Shown: positions 20,701 to 29,300, counted from the first letter of the stretch. The stretch is 64,000 bases of DNA from Saprospiraceae bacterium (GCA_020631405.1 JAHDHH010000012.1:1-64000); one strand, 5' to 3'. Numbers and translations: made by a program. The notes: a model not told the origin generated them from the sequence alone.

Positions 20701-22822
20701 TATCACCACTGTAAATGAACGGAGTCGAATCGTCTGGCTCTGATCCATCAGGGTTAGCTTCCTTAAACCCAACATCCAAAATCACTTTTCCTGAACAGTC
20801 GGTTAAAAATCCTCCTAACCCTGTAGTCTTTGTTATATCACCACCTAAATCTATAACATCATATGAAGTCTCGCTAAAGAAATCTAGCTTAAAATCTGCA
20901 GAGCAACTATAGTTTGAAGGTGTAACGGAAGTTGTTATTTCGTCGTACTGTGTACTTACAACAGGGGCAACTTTATCTTTACTACTTATCGTCTGAGTAA
21001 ACTCTACAACCTCAGCATTACACCAATCATAGATGTAATACGTTCTGATTATCTTAAAGTTAGCTCCACAATCTTGTATAAAAGTATCTTCATAGCTCAC
21101 ATTGAACTTGCAAACATTGTCAATATTCATTGGAAAAATCGGAAGACCGCCTATAGTTGGAACTCCAGCTAATGTATTTTCACCAGGTAACAGTTCACTA
21201 GTAAATGTAGTGTCAGCCAAATTGACGTAATCAAGTCCGCAATCAAAAACTCCAGATATAACATCATCTTGTGATGCGTCAATAACAACATTATCTGGCA
21301 TTACTACATCTGCAAGGTCTCCTTTCTCATAAGAGATGACAAATGAACATGATGTGGTATTACCTGAACCGTCTACAGCTTCCCAAGTAATAAGTCTCTG
21401 CATAGTGTAATCACTATCATCAGGTCTACAGTCATATTCTAAAAAGTCATCACCAGTAATTGATATGGTAGTGTTATTACAGTTATCTCCATCATAGCTT
21501 GTAGCCAAAGCTGATTGAACTGACACCGAGAAGTCTACAGACTCAACAACAGCATTCACTGCTCCTGTATTAGTGATATTAACCACCCAATCACCGCTGA
21601 CAAATGCATCGTTAGCAACTGTTAGGTTAAAATCTGAAGTATTAAAACAGTTAAACAATGGTCCTGTAGTTGTACCTACTATTGATCCTGCTGGATCTGT
21701 TATAGTTATAGCTAAGTCACTAAGCGATCCTGAGCTGAGTGTCGGACAAACGCTTACTCCAGTAATCAACTCAAATCCATATGCTCCATTTACAGCTGAG
21801 ACCGAGAAGTCAGTTGCTGTAGATGGAAGGATAATTTCAGCTAAATCACTTTCAGATTCGTAAGTTGTAGTTCCTGACTCATTAAGTAGCATAGCTTGAG
21901 TTAAATCTTCTATGCATAATAATGTAAAGTCAGGTGGACATACAATCTGAGTAGGCACCTTATCCTCTATGACCACGGCCGCCCAACAGCTGTTAGCTGT
22001 TTCAATATTAACTTGTTCTCCGCTATATATTGGATTAAAAGAAAAGTTAGATATTGCTAAACTGACTACCTCATCTGTGTTATTAGATGCAACTCTAAAA
22101 CAAAATGTATTGCCTTCAACAAGATTCAAATCCACTACGCTTCCTGAATCAGTGTTCCCTGTAGTTGCTAAATCGGTTACATCACCGTTAATTGTGTATG
22201 ACGGCGTGTCATCATTAAAACTACCAGAAGGCAAACCTCCAAATTCAGTTATAGCTGACCAATCAAATGATAGTGTACCATCTTGATAGATGTCAATACA
22301 TATTTCATCATATGTTACTCCTGTACCATCACTAGAAGCAGTCAATGTTATATCACAGTCATCAGCGAACGTGATACTTCCATCTGTTGCACTAGACAAT
22401 AGTACATCCAGATTGCTAGACCACAAGAGATCATCAAAGTTCTCATCGAAACAAGTCAATGCTGAACTTTCTACATAAATCTCTACACCCACAGTCCTTC
22501 CTATGTAGTCAGAACCGACTATTGGGTGAATTAAGTCATTACCTACTGTGGTTGTACGACCAATTTCTATATCGTTTTCATCAAATAAAACAATATAATA
22601 ATCGCATAATGAAGCATCATCATGACCTTCCAATATGATATCGGGTGTAATTGTCGCTTCGCATTGGAAATCCAATGAAACCTGGACTAAATTGTTACAT
22701 GCCAAAGGACAATCTTGAGCTTTAGCAGTGTTTGTAAACATTACAACTAACAATAGTGACCAGAAAGAGGTTCTTGTTGCGATTCGCTGTAAAATTTTGT
22801 AAGTGTTGTTAACCATTCTCAT
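17771..22822 (-). CDS. Giant secreted HYR protein with dockerin-like and cohesin-like modules and type A T9SS sorting domain
   Basis: 1683 residues; a signal peptide ends near TNTAKAQ. Most of the protein is Cys-rich HYR/Ig-like repeats (DNTPPVAVCDEFTGVTINE, EVRRPNAD, FVQFCCDDRGQ), plus P-domain-like segments (residues about 330-430, ITDPAGSIVG, GDWVVNITNTG). From about residue 1293 there is a carboxypeptidase-regulatory-like fold, then dockerin-like calcium loops (DPRNGISTLDLVLIQRHIL and DANGSESITAADMVDIRKLI, about 1348-1408; a third loop GDVNGSV near 1460), then a cohesin-like beta-sandwich (about 1480-1590), and finally a type A sorting domain (PNPFATSTSIGFSI, MDINGRILYS, KMILLD). It should be exported by T9SS and held at the surface. 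It shares an HYR module with the truncated protein at the window start. Confidence 0.87.
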   Translation of the reverse strand: MRMVNNTYKILQRIATRTSFWSLLLVVMFTNTAKAQDCPLACNNLVQVSLDFQCEATITPDIILEGHDDASLCDYYIVLFDENDIEIGRTTTVGNDLIHPIVGSDYIGRTVGVEIYVESSALTCFDENFDDLLWSSNLDVLLSSATDGSITFADDCDITLTASSDGTGVTYDEICIDIYQDGTLSFDWSAITEFGGLPSGSFNDDTPSYTINGDVTDLATTGNTDSGSVVDLNLVEGNTFCFRVASNNTDEVVSLAISNFSFNPIYSGEQVNIETANSCWAAVVIEDKVPTQIVCPPDFTLLCIEDLTQAMLLNESGTTTYESESDLAEIILPSTATDFSVSAVNGAYGFELITGVSVCPTLSSGSLSDLAITITDPAGSIVGTTTGPLFNCFNTSDFNLTVANDAFVSGDWVVNITNTGAVNAVVESVDFSVSVQSALATSYDGDNCNNTTISITGDDFLEYDCRPDDSDYTMQRLITWEAVDGSGNTTSCSFVISYEKGDLADVVMPDNVVIDASQDDVISGVFDCGLDYVNLADTTFTSELLPGENTLAGVPTIGGLPIFPMNIDNVCKFNVSYEDTFIQDCGANFKIIRTYYIYDWCNAEVVEFTQTISSKDKVAPVVSTQYDEITTSVTPSNYSCSADFKLDFFSETSYDVIDLGGDITKTTGLGGFLTDCSGKVILDVGFKEANPDGSEPDDSTPFIYSGDTDKVMPMGDGVFQFFDMEGPRVWIKFLVADECGNSTYFPTYNGLEEASITVEVDIIDNTPPVAVCDEFTGVTINENGWGRVYAESLDDGSYDYCDDELTYEVRRPNADACSEFSETNDQQFGEFVQFCCDDRGQDIEVELRVTDSNNNSSICTVIVRPQIFGESYTTTCPSVTNYDMTCEAYANLTNLDNYNTEAPVVTYEGPCSGTFEPYSKDDTSALVACGDFETGTIRRNWFILQDNAEIQLVGCTQFIEVTNVIDLSACTDPDDAACNIVWPSDRLNETGCIETDADPDGYNDYPKYKGTNVSIEDAPGCRMLAYTYTDQVFSDVEDACFKIVRTWTVIDWCLYSTTDQNPQGIYTNTQVIKLDNNDSPIFTSSTASFGSQGDEDYQSGGSGIEFCTPANTCSMAIALSTAAKDACTDNPITGSSRYTYTLTNISSGVQVASDSGTSVTRTLGAGSYRITWTVIGACDITSTDVFNFTVNDCTAPVPYCKGGITTAILPGAFSVEIWASDLDLNSTDECTAEEDLVFTFANGDSNMTFTCDDLGENTVTIYIEDESGNRDFCTTTVTIQANNGACNSAGRVMIAGTVGTENSQAIDEVSVALEHMADNTMAYQSTLVDGYYAFEDLLSLEDYHLTADYDDDPRNGISTLDLVLIQRHILNLETLDSPYKIIAADANGSESITAADMVDIRKLILHVHDVYPNNKSWRFVDANKQYADVTHPWPIAEDILIADMLEDQMSVNWVGVKVGDVNGSVTINGHTTEAVDSRDKQSLDLEVKEVEAGIYQVIAKSDVTLTGAQFQLYVDGIKTISRGELDFNQNMVVIDDNSFALSYDNINGVALSEGSVLFTIQATADMTPQLGDLIRAEAYDTNFEILDINIENVKVGSEFALYQNVPNPFATSTSIGFSIPKAGFATLEVMDINGRILYSLNKGFEQGLNTATIDASMLPAAGVVYYRLHFDGNMETRKMILLD

Positions 22823-22832
22823 TTGTAAAAAT

Positions 22833-22838
22833 CGGTTT
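22833..22838 (-). promoter_or_regulatory. AACCGA leader motif before the giant HYR/dockerin-like gene
   Basis: The minus strand reads TTTTACAATACACAAACCGA, then TTTTTACAA and a few bases to the start. The upstream TTTTACAA is also found, at almost the same distance, before the motif of the response regulator gene. Confidence 0.5.
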
Positions 22839-22906
22839 GTGTATTGTAAAATCTCGTTACTTATTTCTAATAATTGTTACTCTTAATTTTGGTCAGATTA
22901 GAGTAA

Positions 22907-22923
22907 AGCATTTGGGGAATGCT
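22907..22923 (-). terminator. Weak hairpin directly after the response regulator gene
   Basis: AGCATT and AATGCT form a perfect 6-bp stem around a 5-base loop one base after the stop codon. There is only a short T run, so termination is probably partial. Confidence 0.3.
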
Positions 22924-22924
22924 A

Positions 22925-23593
22925 TTATTTAACAAGTGAATTCTCAAAAGCAAATTTGATCAAATTGACAGTATTCCTTACTCCCAATTTTCTCATGATA
23001 TTCTTTCGATGGACTCCTACTGTTTGGTCACTAATGAATAGCTCAACAGCAATTTCCTTATTATTCTTAGCTTGTGTAATAAGGCTTAAGACCTCATGCT
23101 CTCGCTTGGTGAGTTTCCTCTTTATCAAGAATCTGTCCTCAAACTTTGTCTTAGCCTTACTGTTGATTTTAAATCCACTTGGTGGTGTGATGTGTACGTC
23201 TGGGCCCAAATATGTTCTCTCATTAAATATATTATTTAGGGCAGCGAATAAATCTTCTCTTTTGTGAGACTTTAGTAAGTAACCGTCTGCTCCCCCTTTC
23301 ATAGACTCTTTGACGAATTTATGATCGTTGTAAGTGGTCAATACCAAAATCTTGATATCCTTAGAAATTTTTCTAATTCTTGGGATTAGATCTATACCGT
23401 CCATTCCTGACAAGTTTAGATCCATAATCAGTAAGTCTATCTCCATAGTACTAATAATAGAGATGACCTGGTCAGATGAATCCACATGTGAGAGCATGTT
23501 CAATTCATAAGCCGGATAGTTCGAAAGAATCGTTTTGATTCCTTCACAAAACAGATTTTGCTTATCTGCTATTAGTGTATTTACTGTAAGCAT
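22925..23593 (-). CDS. LuxR/NarL-type response regulator, orphan
   Basis: 222 residues. The N-terminal receiver has the phospho-acceptor Asp in LLIMDLNLSGMDG (residue about 57), the Thr/Lys switch in ILVLTTYND and the conserved Lys in GYLLKSHKRED. The C-terminal LuxR helix-turn-helix reads LTKREHEVLSLI, NKEIAVELFISDQTVGVHRKN. Such proteins bind DNA as dimers after phosphorylation. No histidine kinase is encoded nearby, so the partner is elsewhere. It lies between the peroxidase-like gene and the giant HYR gene on the same strand and carries the same AACCGA leader motif as both, so it may control, or be controlled with, this surface-protein set. Confidence 0.9.
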   Translation of the reverse strand: MLTVNTLIADKQNLFCEGIKTILSNYPAYELNMLSHVDSSDQVISIISTMEIDLLIMDLNLSGMDGIDLIPRIRKISKDIKILVLTTYNDHKFVKESMKGGADGYLLKSHKREDLFAALNNIFNERTYLGPDVHITPPSGFKINSKAKTKFEDRFLIKRKLTKREHEVLSLITQAKNNKEIAVELFISDQTVGVHRKNIMRKLGVRNTVNLIKFAFENSLVK

Positions 23594-23602
23594 TTAGTTT
23601 GG

Positions 23603-23608
23603 TCGGTT
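23603..23608 (-). promoter_or_regulatory. AACCGA leader motif before the response regulator gene
   Basis: The minus strand reads TTTTACAACTTTAACCGACC, then AAACTAA and the ATG at 23593. It shares both TTTTACAA and AACCGA with the leader of the next gene at 22822. Confidence 0.5.
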
Positions 23609-23701
23609 AAAGTTGTAAAATTCGCAATCTACTTCGTGTAAAGTCGTGTGTCACTAGGTAAAGAGCAAATGATATGCCAAACTCAGCCGTCCATTTTGTT
23701 A

Positions 23702-23736
23702 TGATAACACATATTTTTGAGCATCATATGTTATCA
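23702..23736. promoter_or_regulatory. Inverted repeat TGATAACA/TGTTATCA upstream of the response regulator
   Basis: Two perfect 8-base arms are separated by 19 bases, in the 236-base gap between the peroxidase-like gene and the regulator gene. There is no T tract, so an operator or an mRNA hairpin is more likely than a terminator. Confidence 0.35.
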
Positions 23737-23829
23737 GGCCTAACTAATTGCAAATCAATGAATTAGACCCATTTTAGGTGCAAATAAATAAATAAGAAAT
23801 TAATTGATAATAAGAAGCCTATTTAGGGG

Positions 23830-25743
23830 CTATTCTACTACAAATGGGACTACATTTGAGTATTGCTTAGACTTTATTAGAAGTGAGTAATAGCCTCTTT
23901 GAATGCCATAATTTTGCAAGTATAGGTTCACATAATTATTGCCTGAACGAAGTTCTGATGTCTCAGAATACAGCTCTCTTCCAAATAAATCAACAACCAC
24001 TAACTCAACCTCTCCTTCATAGTCAGAGTAGATAAGAGTTTTGATATTACCATCAAGAGATGGGTTTGGATAAACCTTTGTATTAAGGTGTATTTTAGTT
24101 AAATCTGGTGGCTGAACAGTGGACTCAGCTAAGAATACATTTTGTTGTATCAATGTTATTGATGTATTTCTTAGGATGATATCTCTAAGTGTTGTTTGTT
24201 TGATTTGATAGATATCAAAAGCATTGAATACATCTGTATCATTCTCATAATAAAATCTATCTCCATCTCTCAGCCTTCTAAACTGCTTTTCTAGGATGTT
24301 GATGATGAGTTCACCCATCGTTGCATTAGATGTCTTCTTCTCGGCCAACAATCCTACCCAAAGATCAATATTCTCAATGGAACCGTATAACGTTTCTAGA
24401 GTTTCGGCTACCTCAGCATCTCCAGTAAGAGTATTGTAATTAGTAAAGCCTGGAAGTCCAATATTTCTCCTTACAGAGTTGTATCCCATCAACCCTCTAT
24501 CTCTACCATTGAATATGACTTGAGCAATCAAATCTTTCGAAGACTGTGTCTCGCTAAAATCAAAATTTCTAAGATTCGTTGAAGCCTTGGTATCAAAGCT
24601 TTGTTGTACTTGAGTAGCTAGACCCTTAATATAAGGCTCTATTCCTATTGTTGCGCTTGAGTTCTTCGGATCATAATAAAACTCCTCTCCAACCGCAAGG
24701 TTACCACTACTGATTACATCTCCAGTATTATCAAGTCTAAGAATATCTTGACCCATTAGGGTGTTTTCAAATACAATTCCAGCAGCAGAAAATTCATTTG
24801 ATATAGTGACATCCATGTCAGGGTCATAGCTAGAATACTCCTCTAACAAAATTCCAAGGGATGGTAACCAATCATCGAAAGTTATCTTTTGGATATAGGC
24901 ACCAACCATCTTTCTTGCTCGCTGATAAATTCTTTCATCATCCCAGTTTGGATATCTCAATGCAAACTCATCGCAAAGTCTATTATGCTCTCTAACGAAC
25001 AATGTATGCAATGAAATCAATAATGGATTCTTATTTGATCTTTCGTCTCCTGCAACATAGTATTTAGTACTGATGTCATCAATGTGCTTCATTTCTGGAG
25101 CTTCAGCATCAATCTGAGAGTTATAATCTCCACCTACTGTATTCCAAGGAAGAAAGTTGCCTCCCGGGGCAGTTTTTAGTTTTCCATTCTCAAATGTCCT
25201 CAACCATGCAGCTCTTTCCTCATCTGACCCATAGACACCTGACCCATCTAACCATGTTGACACATGATTCAAAAATTCTCTTGGGTTGTCTATATCAGTT
25301 CCAGTTGATTCATCATATTTATTTCTAAAGAACTGCATTTCTGTTTCGTCCACAAAGAAATCATCCCCTGCAGGCACAGAAACCATCATAAATTCTTCTG
25401 GGTTATAATGTAAGTAATCTACATCATGACAAACAAACTGTCCGAAAGCCCATACAAAGTCGCTTAAGTTAGATTGATCGTAGAGTTCTGTAGTTTGATT
25501 GAATAAGGTGTTACTGATATCTCTGACATTTGGCAACTCATTATTTACTTGCCCTATCCCGTCAGCATAGTTTATTTCGTTTGTAAGTCTTCCGTACTGA
25601 GTATAAGAAGAACCCATTTGTAAGGCACTAAGATTATTTCTTGAGCCGTCGAACGTCCTGTTTTCTTGTGCAGACAACCAAACCGCCTGAGAGACGATAA
25701 ATAGTGCCATGCACAGCTTCATCATATTTCTATACCACTGCAT
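23830..25743 (-). CDS. Secreted animal-type heme peroxidase-like protein with altered heme pocket and T9SS tail
   Basis: 637 residues; the signal peptide ends near WLSAQ (a start at 25722 or 25725 is also possible). The animal heme peroxidase fold is clear: distal pair H106-D107 (FVCHDVDY), calcium/fold motif LDGSGVYGSDEERAAWLR, catalytic Arg235, and SLHTLFVREHNRLCDE with ARKMVGAYIQKITFDDWLP. The proximal heme histidine, normally in an RFGH or RYGH context, is replaced: SAAGIVFENTLMG has Asn327. The Asn that normally supports that His is Val409 (VIFNGRDRGL), and the Glu that usually follows the catalytic Arg is Lys238. The C-terminus (about 560-637) is a type A sorting domain (VYPNPSLDGNIKTLI, DLFGRELYS). 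So it is surface-bound or secreted, but normal peroxidase activity is doubtful. Confidence 0.87.
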   Translation of the reverse strand: MQWYRNMMKLCMALFIVSQAVWLSAQENRTFDGSRNNLSALQMGSSYTQYGRLTNEINYADGIGQVNNELPNVRDISNTLFNQTTELYDQSNLSDFVWAFGQFVCHDVDYLHYNPEEFMMVSVPAGDDFFVDETEMQFFRNKYDESTGTDIDNPREFLNHVSTWLDGSGVYGSDEERAAWLRTFENGKLKTAPGGNFLPWNTVGGDYNSQIDAEAPEMKHIDDISTKYYVAGDERSNKNPLLISLHTLFVREHNRLCDEFALRYPNWDDERIYQRARKMVGAYIQKITFDDWLPSLGILLEEYSSYDPDMDVTISNEFSAAGIVFENTLMGQDILRLDNTGDVISSGNLAVGEEFYYDPKNSSATIGIEPYIKGLATQVQQSFDTKASTNLRNFDFSETQSSKDLIAQVIFNGRDRGLMGYNSVRRNIGLPGFTNYNTLTGDAEVAETLETLYGSIENIDLWVGLLAEKKTSNATMGELIINILEKQFRRLRDGDRFYYENDTDVFNAFDIYQIKQTTLRDIILRNTSITLIQQNVFLAESTVQPPDLTKIHLNTKVYPNPSLDGNIKTLIYSDYEGEVELVVVDLFGRELYSETSELRSGNNYVNLYLQNYGIQRGYYSLLIKSKQYSNVVPFVVE

Positions 25744-25777
25744 CGGTTCAGATGTTAGTTTATACCCACGAGATTAG

Positions 25778-25783
25778 TCGGTT
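25778..25783 (-). promoter_or_regulatory. AACCGA leader motif in the peroxidase-like gene
   Basis: The minus strand reads GAATAAGAAACCGACTAATC about 10 bases after the expected transcription start. A second copy (25743-25748) overlaps the start codon as GAACCGATG. Confidence 0.45.
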
Positions 25784-25797
25784 TCTTATTCAGAGAA

Positions 25798-25825
25798 CAA
25801 ATATAGCAAAATAATCTCTTTACAA
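25798..25825 (-). promoter_or_regulatory. Promoter of the peroxidase-like gene
   Basis: On minus, TTG (25823-25825), a 17-base spacer and TATATTTG (25798-25805) match the Bacteroidota -33/-7 consensus well. The leader would be about 50 bases long. Confidence 0.65.
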
Positions 25826-26188
25826 TAAGGGTAAATTAATATTATTCCTTGACATTGAATTCGACACTAATTTCAAGCTGAAATTTGGTGTCAAAATTTA
25901 ACAATTGTTTTCTTCAACTCAGGAAGGCATAGCGTATATTTCAGCAAATATATAACATATTTATTTAAAGTGTAAATAATTTGCAATCAATGTGATACGA
26001 ATTGACTATATGACTTTCATAGCAAACCTAGATACTCCAATACCTGACAAATATTATAGCTTAGCAAAATATAACTGTCTGTAAAATACTCTAAGAATTA
26101 TGTGAGTTTTTGCCCCTAACAAACTGACTATCAAGTGTCAAAAAATTGAACAAATTAATATCTGTTTATCGATCAGAAAAACAGACAG

Positions 26189-26209
26189 TATGTTAAAAAT
26201 TTTAACATA
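26189..26209. promoter_or_regulatory. Perfect palindrome with TATGTTAAAA arms
   Basis: Arms TATGTTAAAA and TTTTAACATA flank a single central A. It lies about 104 bases upstream of the -7 box of the metalloprotease gene and is a good candidate for a dimeric regulator site. Confidence 0.45.
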
Positions 26210-26312
26210 AACAATAACTGCATTTGCAATTTATCGAATCACTCAAAGGTCATTTATGTCTTCTACACTATATCTGTATACTAACTAATCTACTAAAAAT
26301 CTGTATTTATAT

Positions 26313-26342
26313 TACATTTGCTAGTGTGTGAAGACCACACTA
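26313..26342 (+). promoter_or_regulatory. Promoter -7 box TACATTTG followed by a 5' hairpin
   Basis: TACATTTG (26313-26320) fits TAnnTTTG. One base later TAGTGTG (26322-26328) and CACACTA (26336-26342) form a perfect 7-bp stem at the expected 5' end of the transcript, 43 bases before the ATG. Confidence 0.5.
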
Positions 26343-26385
26343 TCTAAAACAATATAATTGAACCCTGCGAATCAAAAACTTTAAG

Positions 26386-29300
26386 ATGAAGCACATTTCT
26401 ACATTATCTTTTCTATTACTAACCCTCCTTGGCTATTCTCAAGCTGACTGGTCAGTGATCAACGAATCCAATTTAGATGCCTCCATAGTTGGTGAAAGAG
26501 AAGTCATACCAAGTCAATATCTCGTAACTACTGTTGACCAAGCATCAATTAAGAAAAAACTCAAAAAGTCTAGTATTGATAACAGGCAAAATGAGACTTC
26601 TGGAAGTCAATTAATCTCTCTTCCTTTACCAACAGGTGAGTTACATGAGTTCTACGTGTACAATTCACCAGTATTTCATCCAGACCTCACTGCCAAGTAC
26701 CCACACATCTCGACATATAGAGCTGTCTCAAGTACTAATCACTTGATATCGGCTAGACTCGGCATTACAGGTAAAGGACTACATGCTACTATTAGACACC
26801 CTGATGGAGAGGTTTACATTGACCCATATGGAAGCGAATCTGACGAGTACTACATTAGTTATTTCACTAGAGACTTTGAAGCTCCGGCATCTTATCCAAA
26901 ATCTGCTTGTGGTGTAGAATACAACCCGAATGACATGATTGAGCATTTTGGTACTCATGAGTTGCAAAAAGTGGGAACTGCTTCATTTCTCAAAAAATAT
27001 AGATTTGCCCTGGCTTGTACTGGAGAATGGGGCCAAAACTTTGGAAGTAAGGCAGCTGTCCTAGATCAAATGGCAATAGCGCTTAATAGAATCAACGAAT
27101 CATTAGAAAATGAGGCTTCAATTTTCTTCGAACTTATAGGTAATAACGATGAAATCATCTTTCTAGACCCTGTAACTGACCCCTACTCTATCGTAGCTAA
27201 TAATGAAGACGGGGTACACCCTGGAAGGCAAGTGCTAGCTCAAAATACTGGCGTAATTAACGCTAATGTAGGCGCAGGCAACTATGATGTAGGACATGTG
27301 TTTACAAGGTCGTGTACTGATGGCATTGCAGGTGTAGCAGCACTTGCTTCTGTCTGCACTGATAATAAGGGTGCAGGCATCAGTTGTGTAGGAGGTGCAA
27401 ATTTGGTAAACTTTATGGTATCTACCACACTACATGAAATTGGACATCAATTCGGCGCTAGCCACACATGGAGTAATTGCGGAGGTAATGCAGAAGATCA
27501 AATAGCTCCTGGCACTGCGATGGAGCCCGGTAGTGGGACGACATTTATGTCTTATGCAGGAGTCTGTGGCGGCAATACTAATATTGCAGGGACTAATGAT
27601 GCTTACTTTCATGTAGCATCATTACAACAGATGTATAATCTTCTAGAAAATGGGAATGGATCACTTTGTGGAGAAGATGTAGACGTAGGTAATACTGCAC
27701 CTGAATCATTGCATGAATATGAGGATGGTTTTAGCATTCCTATATTCACTCCGTTCGAATTGACAGGGTCAGGGTTTGATATGGAAGGAGACTCTCTTAC
27801 TTATTGTTGGGAACAAATGAATACGGGACCAATTTCACCTGTAGGAAGCCCTCTAGGAGATGCACCTGCTTTTAGGTCATTCCCACCAAGATCAGAGCCT
27901 ACTAGGGTATTTCCAAGGCTCGCCAACCTTCTTGTGAATAGTTTTGACAATACAGAAGTATTACAGACTGAAGAAAGAAATTATACATTCTATTTGACAG
28001 TAAGAGATAACCATCCAGGTGGAGGTACTGCAGATTGGTCTATAGTTAACTTCAAATCATCGAACACTGCTGGACCATTCTTCGTGATGTCTCCTAACAA
28101 CAATGAACAACTAGTTGCAGGACAACCATTCTCCATTACTTGGGATGTGGCCAATACAGATAAAGCACCAGTAAACTGTGCAAATGTAGACATCTTCTTA
28201 TCGGATGACGGTGGTGAGAACTTTGACATTATACTAGCATGTAATACTGCTAACGATGGTGAAGAGACAGTAATCATTCCTAACAATGTGACAACTGAAG
28301 GAAGAATAAAAATCAAAGCATCTAATAATATCTTTTTTGATATTTCAAACTTCAACTTTGACATCAACGAAGCGATAGAACCATCATTCTACTTTGGGTT
28401 ATCGCAATACAAAGCAGAGATCTGCACACCAGATGTTATAAACGTAGATATCAATACGGAATCATTAGCAGGATTTGCCAATGATGTTACACTCTCTGTA
28501 GAAACTGACCTTCCTGAATCTACAATAATCTCATTTAGTAATGATGTAATATCAGGAGGTGTAGGCTCATCAGCATTATCATTGGATTTTGCTAATGTCA
28601 ATGCGACGGGTGATTACTTCGTCAACGTCATTGGGACATCAGAAGGTGCTCCAACTCTAATGCAAACAATTACACTGTCTGTAACTAGTACTGGATTTGA
28701 TGACTTTACATTAGTCTCTCCAATGGATGGAGTAAGTGGAGTTTCAGAATTGCCAACATTTGAATGGACGGAAGCAATCAATGGTGAAACTTATACCATT
28801 GAATATGGCACCAATCCAGCACTTGGCTCAACAGGTACAATAGTAAGCGACATTACAGGCTCGACATTTATACCAGATGTGAGTCTAGAAAAAAACACCG
28901 TCTACTACTGGAAAGTCTATGTAGAAAACAAATGTGCAGATGCTGTATCTGGGCTTAATGCATTTGCTACTGAGGCACTCAGTTGTCTTGCTCAGAATGC
29001 TGAGGACCTCCCTGCTAACATATCTGCCTCTGGATCGCCAACTATCAATAGCGAAATTGCTATATCTGGATCAGGTCAAGTTACAGACGTCAATGTGAAA
29101 AACGTAGCAGGAAGTCACCAAAATGTACAAAACCTGACCATGACCCTTGTCAGTCCTAAGGGAACTAGAGCTATGCTTGTAGATAGGAAGTGTAACTTCC
29201 AGCAAGACTTCAATTGTGGCTTTGATGACTCTGCTGCTAGTGAGGTAAATTGTCCATTATCACAAGGCTTAACCTATTTACCTGCAGAACCACTAAGTAT

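Larger units (their letters stand above)
25744..26385. other. 642-base gap between divergent secreted-enzyme genes
   Basis: No gene is visible. It holds the promoter and AACCGA motif of the peroxidase-like gene (left), an ACTGTCTGT/ACAGACAGT inverted pair (26073-26081 and 26181-26189), a perfect palindrome (26189-26209) and the promoter with 5' hairpin of the first metalloprotease gene (26313-26342). Confidence 0.6.

Noticed and set aside
1-22822. Long frames on the plus strand opposite the giant HYR and SprB-like genes
   Set aside because: They are antisense to proteins with signal peptides and clear domains, show no family motifs, and are rich in Ser, Thr and Pro as expected from the reverse of repeat-rich genes.
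13914-22822. Repeated sequence in the giant genes as a CRISPR array or DNA repeat
   Set aside because: The repetition is at protein level with varied codons and no constant spacer length; it reflects HYR, cohesin-like and SprB modules.
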